Below, one piece after another: positions 35,451-44,528 of a DNA stretch of 64,000 nt. The DNA is from Desulfosediminicola flagellatus. GTDB lineage: Bacteria > Desulfobacterota > Desulfobulbia > Desulfobulbales > Desulfocapsaceae. Where the stretch lies: the NCBI RefSeq assembly GCF_005116655.2, contig NZ_CP050698.1, forward strand, positions 1,704,501 through 1,768,500, written 5' to 3'. The first letter of the stretch is position 1. The number at the start of each line of letters is the position of its first letter. The position numbers and the translations under genes were made by a program. A model generated the notes under the pieces. That model saw only the letters and a list, made by a program, of their open reading frames with translations, was not told the DNA's origin and ran no database searches.

Positions 35451-35813
35451 TTATTGTCTCACCGCTGCAATCACTGTAATTTCAACCAGCAGATCAGGCC
35501 GCGCCATTCGCGCCTCTACACAGGCTCGCGCCGGAGCGTGTCCTTCAGGAACCCAGCTGTCCCAAACCGCGTTCATCTCTGCAAAATCTTTCATGTCCCG
35601 GACGTAAATGGTCGCGGAAAGAATCAACTCCCGTCCGCTTCCAGCCTGCTCAAGCAGGGAGTCAACCCTGGAAAGCATAGTTTCGGTCTGTTCTGTCATG
35701 GAAATAGGGCCATCCAGATCGGCCCCGACCTGACCGCACAGGTAAACGGTGTTATTGTGAATTACAATTTTGCTCATCCGTTCAGATGTTTCCATTCGAG
35801 TTATCGTGTTCAT
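35451..35813 (-). CDS. RidA (YjgF/UK114) family enamine/imine deaminase
   Basis: 120 residues of the RidA fold, here of the divergent RutC/TdcF-related group. Visible are [24 protein letters not shown] (about 23-46) and a [20 protein letters not shown]-terminal segment (about 96-114). The Arg-containing motif ([10 protein letters not shown]) corresponds to the substrate-carboxylate-binding Arg of active members. It hydrolyses imino acids made by amino-acid oxidases. Its location between the FAD dehydrogenase and the transporter suggests it clears the imine product of that enzyme. AGGAG precedes the ATG. Confidence 0.9.
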   Translation of the reverse strand: MNTITRMETSERMSKIVIHNNTVYLCGQVGADLDGPISMTEQTETMLSRVDSLLEQAGSGRELILSATIYVRDMKDFAEMNAVWDSWVPEGHAPARACVEARMARPDLLVEITVIAAVRQ

Positions 35814-35822
35814 AGCTGACTC

Positions 35823-37262
35823 CTAATGTCCTACTTTTTTACTTTGATTTTTAAACAGGTTAGCCGGATCAACGCCTCCTGACTCTATCGGCATGGCTGC
35901 AACTTCTTCAAGAGGTATCGGCTTGAGCGGTGGACGAATGGTGAGCAAACCAGCGGCAGGCATTGAACTGTCTCGTTCTGCAGCAACGATCTCTCCCAGA
36001 GCCGGTCCGCACATTCTCCCCTGACAAGGTCCCATACCACATCGTGTTATGGTTTTCACCTCATTCAGATCGGTTACTCCTTCGCTCACGACATTGCGCA
36101 CATCGCCGACTGTGATATTTTCACATCTGCAGAGAACAGTGGTGTCCTCAAAGGCAAACCGATTAGGATCCGGTGCGAAAAACGCATCGATAAGTGGTCG
36201 TGGGTAGCCGTCGTGTTGCAGCTCTTTCAAAAAAGGTTTTGCGAGGCAGTCCCGCTCATATTGTGGAATAATACCGTGACAATGTGCTACCTCTAAGGCG
36301 GCAAGTTCCCCTTTATATTCAGCAGCCAGAGCCCCGGAAACCCCGGTAGCGTCTCCAGCGGCGAAGATCTGTTCAAAATTCGTGCGCCCCCACTCGTCGG
36401 TAGACGGATACCAGTAGCGCTGATTTTTATCCCACTCCATATGACAGCCGACAAGTCGGTATATATGGCTATCCGGAATCACTCCAAAATGAACCAGGAG
36501 CATATCGGTGATAAAGCTGAGTTTTTTCCCACCATAATCAGCCTCTACACTGGTAACTGTGGTTTCACCGAGTGCCTTCAGGTTGGTGACGCCCTTATAA
36601 TGTGGTACCCCGGATTTTCTGATGTCCAGGAGCATTTTCACTCCTTTCAAAAGAAATTTAGTACCGAGAATCGCCTTGGGGACATGGGGAAGAATCGTTG
36701 GAGAAGGTATCTTCGGAGTTGTTTCAAGGATTGCAGCAACCTTAACACCTTTTTCAATCAACAGGGCGGCTTCGAGTAATAAGAGAGGCCCACTGCCTGC
36801 GAGAACCACAGTACCTGAAGGACACAGATCAGCTTCTTTCGCGAGGCCGTTTACAGCCCCAGCACCCATTACTCCAGGTAAGGTCCAGCCCGGGATAGGA
36901 ACCGGACGTTCCATTGCACCGGTTGCAACAATCACATAATTTGCAGTTATGCGTTCAGACACACCGTTCCGGGAATAACAAACCCGGCCTTCCCGCTCCA
37001 CATTCCATACAGAAGCATTGCCAAGATATTCAGCTCCGCTTTTCCTGAACCGCGTGGCAAGATCTTGACCACGCCGGTATTCCTCTCCCATTTTCACAAG
37101 ATTGGTAACGGATGCATTTTCAACATTGCGATATATCTGGCCGCCTATTCGGTTCTGCTCATCAAGGGTCAATACTTTCAAACCCATTTCGGCCAGGTTG
37201 GAACTTGCAGCAAGGCCGGCTGGACCGGCACCGATAACAATCGCATCGTAATGGTTGCTCAT
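35823..37262 (-). CDS. FAD/NAD(P)-binding oxidoreductase with BFD-like Fe-S domain (HcnB/opine oxidase A-like)
   Basis: 479 residues with an N-terminal FAD-binding motif (GAGPAGLAAS, about 11-20), second dinucleotide motif (VLAGSGPLLLLEAALLI, about 151-167) and a C-terminal BFD-like [2Fe-2S] domain (CRCENITV at about 382-389 and TRCGMGPCQGRMCG, about 411-424). This is the layout of HcnB, opine oxidase subunit A and the alpha subunit of hydroxyproline or D-amino-acid dehydrogenases. It is encoded with HcnA- and HcnC-like partners; the overlap with the ferredoxin-like gene is 4 nt. It should pass electrons from an amino-acid-like substrate oxidised by the HcnC-like subunit. Confidence 0.9.
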   Translation of the reverse strand: MSNHYDAIVIGAGPAGLAASSNLAEMGLKVLTLDEQNRIGGQIYRNVENASVTNLVKMGEEYRRGQDLATRFRKSGAEYLGNASVWNVEREGRVCYSRNGVSERITANYVIVATGAMERPVPIPGWTLPGVMGAGAVNGLAKEADLCPSGTVVLAGSGPLLLLEAALLIEKGVKVAAILETTPKIPSPTILPHVPKAILGTKFLLKGVKMLLDIRKSGVPHYKGVTNLKALGETTVTSVEADYGGKKLSFITDMLLVHFGVIPDSHIYRLVGCHMEWDKNQRYWYPSTDEWGRTNFEQIFAAGDATGVSGALAAEYKGELAALEVAHCHGIIPQYERDCLAKPFLKELQHDGYPRPLIDAFFAPDPNRFAFEDTTVLCRCENITVGDVRNVVSEGVTDLNEVKTITRCGMGPCQGRMCGPALGEIVAAERDSSMPAAGLLTIRPPLKPIPLEEVAAMPIESGGVDPANLFKNQSKKVGH

Positions 37263-37561
37263 GATAGCCCTCCCTCTTCTCCTAGATTACGATTGATGAC
37301 CATTCCTTCAGTGACAGTGGTCATGCAGGCTTGACGCTGGACGCCATCAATTTCCATCAGACACTCAAAACATACGCCCATCAGACAATGTGGAGAGCAC
37401 GGCTTTTTTGAGGTGGGGGATATCTTCGATACTATTTTGCCAATAGCAAGCAAGGCGGCAGCCAAATTCATTTCAGCAGGAACTGTAGTGGGCTGACCGT
37501 CCAGAATTACTTCAATTGAAGTTGTTGTAGATGAGTCGTGTTTAAACATTGAACCGTCCAT
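37259..37561 (-). CDS. [2Fe-2S]-binding subunit (HcnA-like)
   Basis: 100 residues of a plant-type [2Fe-2S] domain reduced to the N-terminal cluster region: Cys in PHCLMGVCFECLME (about 58-67) and a further Cys in QRQACMTT (about 76-79). It matches the small subunit of hydrogen-cyanide synthase/opine oxidase type dehydrogenases. It overlaps both flanking genes (4 nt on one side, 20 nt on the other), so the three subunits are translationally coupled. Confidence 0.88.
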   Translation of the reverse strand: MDGSMFKHDSSTTTSIEVILDGQPTTVPAEMNLAAALLAIGKIVSKISPTSKKPCSPHCLMGVCFECLMEIDGVQRQACMTTVTEGMVINRNLGEEGGLS

Positions 37562-38663
37562 TACTGAAGTGTGAAATTTGGGGGGCCTCTTCTTTTTCCA
37601 GTATCCAGGAAGCGATCTGCTTGGTTAGAACAGGAGCCAGTGTCACTGCAGAATGCCCGGCAATAGAATAGATGTTCTTGTGCTCAGCAAGCCTCTCATA
37701 GATAGGCCCGCCATCGGGTGTCATCACTCTGATGGCCCCCCAGGCCCTTACCCAGTTGATTTTTGCAAGCTCGGGAAAAAGTTTGATAGCATTGCTTGCC
37801 TGGCTCTTCATCGCCTCAATGGTCACCTGGGTATCATGGGCCGTATCTTCTGTTGATAAGCCAATCATAAAGGTTCCATCCATGGTTTGACGTACAGCAA
37901 GTATTGGGAAGCGAAGAACCCGCTTCACTCGCTCAGTCACAATAAGCTGTCCGCGTTGAGGGTAGATGTTAAGCTTAGATCCAAGATGGCCCAATAATCG
38001 TGAAGAACCATGACCTGCAGCAATCACCAGCTTATTACACTGATAATTTCCCTTAGCGGTTTTCACGGTAATTGTGCCGTCACCATTCGGCTCGATAGCT
38101 GATACACTGAGTCCGCCGAAGTAGGTGCCTCCCTTATTCTGGAAGGCGCCACGCAGAGCAGCCAGAAGTGTAAGAGGGTTCACATGCCCCTGCTCAGGGC
38201 TATACATTGCGCCGGTGACCTCATCCCCAAGTTTCATATCAGGAATCATTGATGCAAACTCTTCTCGATCCACCATCCTTGCAGGGTAGTCGAGGCCATC
38301 GTCACTACACACTTTTTTCAGGTTAGCAACGGACTCCGCATATGCCTGAAACTGTTCGTCACCAATTGCATGCAGAGCGCCGCCATTCCACTCGAGTTCT
38401 ACATCGTAGCCGCTTTCCTCTTTGAGTTTTGCAGCATACTCAGGCCACATTGTAGTCGCCATGCGACTCCATCTGGCATAAACAGGGTTATTTGCTCCTT
38501 TACACATAAACCAGGTTAGACCAAAATTGCCGCGCGAGAGTCTCTGGGTTGGAAGCTGTTCATCGAACATTACAACTTTTCCAGCCCCCTCACGGATGAT
38601 ACCAAGTGCTGTTGAGGCACCCATTATCCCACCGCCAATAACGATTATGTCAGCTTTATTCAC
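37542..38663 (-). CDS. DadA-family FAD-dependent oxidoreductase (HcnC-like)
   Basis: 373 residues from GTG at 38663 (GGAG 7 nt upstream). The FAD-binding motif VIGGGIMGASTA is at about 7-18. An EEFASMIPD segment (about 133) and the C-terminal AGHSAVTLAPVL motif (about 343-354) fit the DAO/DadA superfamily. Members oxidise D-amino acids, glycine, proline, hydroxyproline or opines. The sequence alone does not choose among these. It is the first gene of the eight-gene operon that also carries RidA and a TRAP importer, and it lies 77 bp downstream of a -24/-12 promoter. Confidence 0.9.
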   Translation of the reverse strand: MNKADIIVIGGGIMGASTALGIIREGAGKVVMFDEQLPTQRLSRGNFGLTWFMCKGANNPVYARWSRMATTMWPEYAAKLKEESGYDVELEWNGGALHAIGDEQFQAYAESVANLKKVCSDDGLDYPARMVDREEFASMIPDMKLGDEVTGAMYSPEQGHVNPLTLLAALRGAFQNKGGTYFGGLSVSAIEPNGDGTITVKTAKGNYQCNKLVIAAGHGSSRLLGHLGSKLNIYPQRGQLIVTERVKRVLRFPILAVRQTMDGTFMIGLSTEDTAHDTQVTIEAMKSQASNAIKLFPELAKINWVRAWGAIRVMTPDGGPIYERLAEHKNIYSIAGHSAVTLAPVLTKQIASWILEKEEAPQISHFSNGRFNV

Positions 38664-38739
38664 TGTTTATCTCCGTTTAGATCAAGCAACTCTTCTTCTG
38701 AAGAGTACTCAGTCGATTATATTATTGTAGATGTGGTAA

Positions 38740-38755
38740 GCTATAATCGTGCCAG
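38740..38755 (-). promoter_or_regulatory. Sigma-54 (-24/-12) promoter of the dehydrogenase/TRAP operon
   Basis: The minus strand reads CTGGCACGATTATAGCTT: a full -24 element (TGGCACG), then correct spacing to the -12 GC (TAGC rather than TTGC). It is 77 bp upstream of the first gene. The element begins about 175 bp from the nearest upstream palindrome at 38930. Confidence 0.82.
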
Positions 38756-38929
38756 TATGACATTCCTTTATGCGTTTGATGTCGCACCCAGAATAATGAA
38801 AAATATATTTTGTATAAGTATTAGATAATATTGAAAAATTGTTGTGGAGTTTGACTGGGAAGGGGATGGGACTTATAGTGGGAAAGTGTTTCAGGATTAT
38901 TAATTTGTAATAATCTGAGATGATTGGTG

Positions 38930-39033
38930 TGTCTCATTATGATACATATTTATGGTCTACTCACTGTACCACCTCTAAAAGCGGAGTTCCAGGGCGATGT
39001 GTTTCATATTGAGACATGTTTCGTTGTGAGAAT
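38930..39033. promoter_or_regulatory. Activator-binding palindromes (TGTYTCATWNTGAKACA)
   Basis: TGTCTCATTATGATACA (38930-38946) and TGTTTCATATTGAGACA (39000-39016) share a 17-bp inverted-repeat pattern, 70 bp apart. A third, weaker copy (TGTTTCGTTGTGAGAAT, 14 of 17 positions) abuts the second at 39017-39033. Their position upstream of a sigma-54 promoter is that of an enhancer. The likely protein is the AcoR-like activator at 29318-31222 (inference). Confidence 0.72.
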
Positions 39034-39039
39034 TTCCGA

Positions 39040-39221
39040 TCAAAACACGTGCGTATCTGATGGATAAAGTGGCAGGGTAAGGTTTAAAGAAGAGTTTTTT
39101 CTTAAGGGGATATCGAGCACCTCAGTAATAGATAAATCCAACAGCAGACCTGATTCATCCATTATCAGGTAATGTATACATTCCTGAAGGTAAGGTTTTT
39201 TATAAAAATACAGTTGCCTGT
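39040..39221 (-). other. Unassigned open frame after the choline-kinase-like gene
   Basis: On the minus strand a reading frame of about 58 codons without stop follows the kinase stop codon (frame shifted by one), with a protein-like sequence (for example YLIMDESGLLLDLSITEV). An ATG occurs at 39162 (40 codons to the stop at 39040) with no ribosome site. It may be a decayed gene fragment. The remaining DNA of the 38664-39221 gap holds the promoter and enhancer described separately. Confidence 0.3.
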
Positions 39222-40196
39222 TTAGCTCAGTTGTCGAATTACACCCCGCGCAATTCTTTCGCTGTATGTATTCAATTTCCAGTGGCCAGGGCTCCAGCCT
39301 TTAAGGAAACGGTGAAAATCAGTCCAGGCATAAGGGTAAAGTTTACGCCACTCCATCTCTACCGCCTCGAAGTCGATTTGCGGCTTGCACACGGCCAGTG
39401 CTTTCTGCAGGGTAGTGAAGTAGGTATTCAGCAACCAGCTTTCAAGGCGCTCGCAATCATCATCTCCAAGACAGCTGCCGATGAAATAGGCTAAATCCTT
39501 CATGCCGCATCCACCGCCAACATATTGGAAATCCACAGCAGCCACGTTGTTGCCATCATGAGAAAAACAAAAATTTGCAAGCTTGGCGTCTCCGTGTACA
39601 AGGGTGCGATACCGACAATCTCGCAATAGCCTATCGATCCTGTAAGCAGCATGTTTAAGTGCCGGATCATTCAGCGCCTCCAACTCGTCCGGTCGGGTTT
39701 CCAGATGCCAGTAGGTGCCTTGAGGCCACAACCCTTCTGGGTCGGATCCCATAAACGTTGCGTGGAACCAGGCAAGCCAGTTGAGACAGGCGGTAATCTC
39801 CCTTTCGCTGACGACTTCACGACGATTAGGGAAACCTTCAGAATCCAAGTCTTCCAGCACTATCAGAGTCTCGGAGTCACGCTGTTCTATAGCCAGGCAA
39901 TGTGGAACACGGCATTCTTTAGAACAATGATGAGCCCAGTTGTTGTACCATGCTGTTTCCACTTTATACGACCGTAGCTTACGCTGATGGCCAAGGTCAG
40001 TATTCCATCCCCGTGGGTGGTTCCCCCCATCGGTAAGTCTCACATGTTTCACAACAACAGTGGAAATGGTACTCCCGATTAATCGATAGCGCAGGATCAC
40101 ACCGTAACCGCTCCATAACTCCTGAATTCTTTCTACCAGTTCCAGATCTGTGGCGCCTGTTGCCTTGATGACACAATTGAAAATATCGTTTTGCAT
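39222..40196 (-). CDS. Choline/ecdysteroid-kinase-like phosphotransferase
   Basis: 324 residues of the APH/protein-kinase-like fold. The catalytic loop HGDAKLANF (about 207-215) gives the catalytic Asp and the metal-binding Asn, and the second metal-binding Asp is in [10 protein letters not shown] (about 226-235). The sequence resembles the CHK (EcKL, DUF1679) and phosphotransferase APH families, so it probably phosphorylates a hydroxyl of a small molecule such as choline. The substrate is not known. No strong ribosome site is seen at the ATG at 40196. It stands alone. Confidence 0.82.
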   Translation of the reverse strand: MQNDIFNCVIKATGATDLELVERIQELWSGYGVILRYRLIGSTISTVVVKHVRLTDGGNHPRGWNTDLGHQRKLRSYKVETAWYNNWAHHCSKECRVPHCLAIEQRDSETLIVLEDLDSEGFPNRREVVSEREITACLNWLAWFHATFMGSDPEGLWPQGTYWHLETRPDELEALNDPALKHAAYRIDRLLRDCRYRTLVHGDAKLANFCFSHDGNNVAAVDFQYVGGGCGMKDLAYFIGSCLGDDDCERLESWLLNTYFTTLQKALAVCKPQIDFEAVEMEWRKLYPYAWTDFHRFLKGWSPGHWKLNTYSERIARGVIRQLS

Positions 40197-40690
40197 AGAT
40201 AAAAAAAGAAAATCACTATGGGATTACGAGTTAAATGATGATTAATATCATCGTAAACGACTACGTGGTGGTAAATTACAAAAAAACAGATCAGCTCTTT
40301 CCATCGTTTCTGCTCCTCTCTACCAATTTTAAAATCAATAAGCACTATTTTCGATCAAATGGTGACTTTCACTGACTTGTCTTTTTTTTAAGCGTTGCTG
40401 ACCTTCATTTTTTCCCTGTCCACTAATAAAACTGGAATAGACCACGATTAAATGCGGATTAATGATTTAAAAAGATATTTTCTGAACATTAATCATTCCA
40501 CGATGTTCAGGAAATACGTAACAAAGGTTGAACCTGGACATCCGGGAGGGGTTGGATTTCGTACGCACGAAATTTCTCACCTGAGACACCCGAAGATCCT
40601 CCACAAAACGAGTAGGGATTTCACCCGGTAGGTTGCCCGGGAGAGATGAATCAGAACAATGGCTAATGTTAGCGCATATTTGTGATTAAA

Positions 40691-40864
40691 TGTTCGTGGC
40701 ACCCTGATGTGGGCGCGGAATTTGGCATTGATAACTACTGAACTGTGGGTAGTGTGGTTCAGAGAGTGAAAAGACGTATTGAAAGAGACCGAAATTTGCT
40801 AAAAGAACTGAGAATTATAGAGGAAAATTAGCTCAAAGTCAAAAGCGGACTTGACCCCTTGCCT
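40691..40864 (+). pseudogene. C-terminal remnant of a REP-associated (Y1/RAYT-type) transposase
   Basis: Plus-strand reading gives CSWHPDVGAEFGIDNY, stop, TVGSVVQRVKRRIERD and RNLLKELRIIEEN, then stop. In a shifted frame the tail is SKSKADLTP. This resembles the helix-turn-helix and C-terminal tail of RAYT-type transposases (AEFGI..YSTV.S.V.RVK then a KSKADLTP/KGQKRT-like end). It carries an internal TGA and an apparent frameshift, so it is dead. The 15 bp GTCAAAAGCGGACTT at 40838-40852 recurs inverted at 50703-50717. The rest of the 40197-40958 gap shows no gene. Confidence 0.5.
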
Positions 40865-40958
40865 TACGGAATAGGGCCAAGCGATGGTTCATATAACACG
40901 ATTGCTATTGGCAATACCAACCTGTCGACACCGTTAAATCCCATTTAGAAACTGATGC

Positions 40959-43946
40959 TTAATTATACTTCTGTTCCAAAGCCTCACGAACTTTGAAGGC
41001 AAGATCTTCCATGGAGAATGGTTTTTGAAGGAAACACACATTTTCATCCAAAACTCCATGATGAGCAATGATATCGGCAGTGTAGCCTGAACAGTACAAA
41101 CATTTCATGTCTGGTTTGATTTCGCGAATTAATTTTTCTAGTTCCCGGCCGTTCATCTCCGGCATGATCACGTCGGTGATTAACAACCGGAGTTTGGCTG
41201 TATGCTTTTTCGCAAGTTTGACCGCCTCTCCTGGCGTACCAGCAATCAAGACAACATAGCCCAACTCACTTAACAAGGTCTGAGCCACTTCCCGTATCGC
41301 TGCTTCATCCTCTACCAGTAGCACTACCTCCCCTTGGCCTTTGGGTGCTTCTTTCACTATACCAATTGGTTCGGAAATGCCTTCTCCACTGAATCGAGGC
41401 AGGTATATTCTGAAGGTCGTTCCTTTATCGAGTTCACTGTATACGTTGATAAAACCATTGTTTTGTTTCACAACACCGTAGACGGTTGCCATCCCAAGTC
41501 CCGTACCTTTGCCAATCTCCTTGGTAGTGAAAAAAGGTTCGAATATGTGCTCTTGAGTCTCCTTGTTCATACCGCTGCCATTATCACTTACCGCAAGCAT
41601 CACATAATCACCCGGGATGAAATCACTGTTAACTCCGCAAGAAGAATGGTCAAGAGTGATATTTTTCGTCTCGATGCTAATCTTTCCAACACCAGTGATT
41701 GCATCCCTGGCATTGACACAAAGATTTACCAGAAGCTGGTCAACCTGTGATGGATCCATTTTTATTTGCCAAAGATTTGATCCTGGCAACCATGAAAGAT
41801 CAATGTCCTCTCCGATTACTCGGTGTAACATTTTGAGTATAGATGTAGACATCTCGTTTACATCCAGTATTTTGGGAGCAATGGTCTGTTTGCGGGCAAA
41901 AGTGAGGAGTTGCTTGACGAGGTCAGCAGAACGGAGAGCGGCTTCCTGTATCCCCTTGAGATGGGAATGAACTGACTCCGATGGGGAACAGCTTATCATT
42001 GCAATTTGTGCATGGCCAAGAATTGCTGTGAGCATATTGTTGAAATCGTGGGCCACTCCGCCTGCCAGTTGACCAACCGATTCCATCTTCCTGGCCTGAT
42101 GCAGTTGAGCGGTGAGCTCAGTTTTTTCCTGCTCCGCATTTTTAAGATCGCTGATGTCTCTAAATTCCCCTACTCGAACAGTGCGTCCCTTGTACGGAAT
42201 AAGCTTACTTTGAAGGTAGAGTGGATATGTAGTTCCGTCTTTACGGATCCCTTGAACTTCATAAGGTTCCTCAGCTTCGGATAGCATCTTCCGAGTAACT
42301 TCTTCTAGCGATTCCGGGGCTATAAGTCTAAGGCCATTCGTGCCGATCAGTTCATCAAATGTATATCCGGTTATATCGGAGAGCCCCTGATTGCAATCGA
42401 GAATGGTGCCTTTTTCATGAATCACAATGCCACCAAAAGATGCATTATGGAGCGTTCGGAACCTTTCCTCACTATCTCGTAAAACCTGCTCCATCCGCTT
42501 TCGGTCGGTAATATCTTGCACAAAGGCAATGGAATACTGGTGTGAATCATATTCTAACAAATTTATTGTCACCTCAACGGGCACGAGGCTGCCATTTTTG
42601 TGTAAATGTAAAGTTTCAAATTTATCCGAGGTAATGGCCGATAATTTGTCCCAAAGTATGCTCCAATTGTCACTAGTCAATTCTGAATCAATATCAATAA
42701 TATATTTGTTTTTGAGTTCCTCTGTATTGTAACCAAGAATTGCAGCTGCTTTTTTGTTGACATCTAAAATTTTTGAATCTGCTCCGATCCTGTATATCCC
42801 TATAGAACCTTTATCAAAAATATTTTTATTAATAAGTAAAGCTTTCTCAATAAGCTTATTAAACCACCTTGCCATTTCACCAACTTCGTCCCGAGTCGTA
42901 ACAGGCAATCGTTTAGTGGGATTACCATCACCTTCTGCAATGTCCCTTAACCTCTCCACTGCCTGGTTAATTGGTTCTGTTATGGTGCGAGAGAAAAAAT
43001 AGATAATTGACCCGACACAGGCCAAAGCAAGAAATGTAATAAGAAGAAAACTGTTTCGAATGGCTACTGCAGAAGCAAAGAGTTCATTGCGGTTCTGGGT
43101 CAGGACCACACCCCACCCTTTCAGCGAAACAGGTGCAAATCCGGCAAATTTGTCTGTACCTTTAAATGTATAAGGTGCGCTACCCGCTTTGCCTGCGAGC
43201 ATATCTGTCGTTATACTCTTCATACCTTTTTCTTCTGCCAGGTTGAGAGTCAAAAGATAATCCTGGTTGGGATGAGCAATCAGCACCCCTCTCTCATTCA
43301 CCATGAGCGCGTAACCGGTTTTACCAATTTTCACCCGGTTTACAATATCCGTAAGAGCTGAGGCGTTCAACACCATTCCGAAGATGCCGAGGAAGGTGCC
43401 ATCATCAGAAAAAACAGGTGCACAAGTCACAACAACCAACTGCCCTGTAGATTTTGATTTCACCATATCACCAACAACGGGTTTTCCTATGCGCTTAGCC
43501 TCCTGGAAATATCCCCTGGCTGAAACATTGGAGCCCTTATATTCAGAACCGTCAGACCGTTCACCCGTATACAGCTCACCGGTAGCATCAGTCACAAAGA
43601 CACCATGATACTCCTTACCCAGATGAGCATACAGCTTTTTCATTGCCTGTCGAAGCCTCAGTACGCTCTCTTCGGCGCTCTCAGTTCCCGACTCGTTTAC
43701 CTTTTGAGAAACCTCTCTTACCTGCGAATCGGAAGCATAGGCGAGAGCTATATTTTTGTCTTTACTTAGATTGGTATTAACTAGATTTGCAATGGCGATT
43801 GCACCATTCTGCATCAACACCATGGCCTGTCTCTGGAGTGCATCCGAAGATTTTTTGGTGGTTATCAGGCCAACAATGAGAAGAGGAAGAAGAACAGTCA
43901 GACAACCACCGACTAGAAGCCGAAAATTGATAGAATATATATTCAT
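40959..43946 (-). CDS. Hybrid sensor histidine kinase with Cache and two PAS domains
   Basis: 995 residues. Domains in order: N-terminal helix (about 9-28), periplasmic double-Cache sensor (about 35-285), second helix (about 293-315), HAMP (about 317-370), two PAS domains (about 375-490 and 500-610), HisKA (QLAGGVAHDFNNML at about 640-655), HATPase (DNGSGM, GTGLGMATVYGVV at about 800-815) and a C-terminal receiver with Asp in LLITDVIMPEMNG (about 935). It resembles two-component hybrids of Desulfobacterota that sense extracellular small molecules. No cognate regulator is adjacent, so its phosphotransfer partner lies elsewhere or it acts through its own receiver. It is flanked by long gaps on both sides. 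Confidence 0.9.
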   Translation of the reverse strand: MNIYSINFRLLVGGCLTVLLPLLIVGLITTKKSSDALQRQAMVLMQNGAIAIANLVNTNLSKDKNIALAYASDSQVREVSQKVNESGTESAEESVLRLRQAMKKLYAHLGKEYHGVFVTDATGELYTGERSDGSEYKGSNVSARGYFQEAKRIGKPVVGDMVKSKSTGQLVVVTCAPVFSDDGTFLGIFGMVLNASALTDIVNRVKIGKTGYALMVNERGVLIAHPNQDYLLTLNLAEEKGMKSITTDMLAGKAGSAPYTFKGTDKFAGFAPVSLKGWGVVLTQNRNELFASAVAIRNSFLLITFLALACVGSIIYFFSRTITEPINQAVERLRDIAEGDGNPTKRLPVTTRDEVGEMARWFNKLIEKALLINKNIFDKGSIGIYRIGADSKILDVNKKAAAILGYNTEELKNKYIIDIDSELTSDNWSILWDKLSAITSDKFETLHLHKNGSLVPVEVTINLLEYDSHQYSIAFVQDITDRKRMEQVLRDSEERFRTLHNASFGGIVIHEKGTILDCNQGLSDITGYTFDELIGTNGLRLIAPESLEEVTRKMLSEAEEPYEVQGIRKDGTTYPLYLQSKLIPYKGRTVRVGEFRDISDLKNAEQEKTELTAQLHQARKMESVGQLAGGVAHDFNNMLTAILGHAQIAMISCSPSESVHSHLKGIQEAALRSADLVKQLLTFARKQTIAPKILDVNEMSTSILKMLHRVIGEDIDLSWLPGSNLWQIKMDPSQVDQLLVNLCVNARDAITGVGKISIETKNITLDHSSCGVNSDFIPGDYVMLAVSDNGSGMNKETQEHIFEPFFTTKEIGKGTGLGMATVYGVVKQNNGFINVYSELDKGTTFRIYLPRFSGEGISEPIGIVKEAPKGQGEVVLLVEDEAAIREVAQTLLSELGYVVLIAGTPGEAVKLAKKHTAKLRLLITDVIMPEMNGRELEKLIREIKPDMKCLYCSGYTADIIAHHGVLDENVCFLQKPFSMEDLAFKVREALEQKYN

Positions 43947-44528
43947 AATACACCAGGAAATATCGATAAATATGGTGTTACGAGCACAAATCGCGCACGA
44001 TGGTCACTGGAAATTCGGTTATCTATTTTTGGTGGAAACACGAAAAATCACTTTTGATGAGTGTCTGTAGAAGCTATGGAACTAATGACTTATTTGATCG
44101 TTTTTATACAATATAAGTATCGAACCACTGCGTGGTGCTGAAAAAATGTTAGGTTGCTTATCCTGAGTGGAAATAATAGCTTCTGCTGTTTCTTCAAGCC
44201 CTGGACTCTTTAATAGTACATGTACTGATAGAGGTCAGTCAATTAAATGGGGTCAGAGAAAAATTAAACAGAAGGCAGAGAATTTTAATTTCGTTATCCG
44301 AGATATTTCCTGAGAATCAACTTTTCACAATGTCTATTTTGTATACGTAACAACCTTATCAGGAAAATTATTCACTGGTTTTGGCTGGCATCCTAAATAG
44401 CATTGGCAGCGATTGTTTTTAATCAGAGAACCCATAATACAGCCGTTGTATCCGTTGAAAGATAAAAAGTCTATCTACTCAATAAATCCTGAATCTTCTC
44501 ATGTGACCAGCTCATAAAAACGACTTTA
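43947..44528. other. Intergenic region with transposase-scar motif
   Basis: About 580 bp with no credible gene. It holds a perfect 12-bp palindrome (AGTACATGTACT, 44215-44226) and the string AAATGGGGTCAGAGAAAAAT (44245-44264), a motif often found flanking RAYT-type transposase genes. No transposase coding sequence is seen. Confidence 0.45.
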
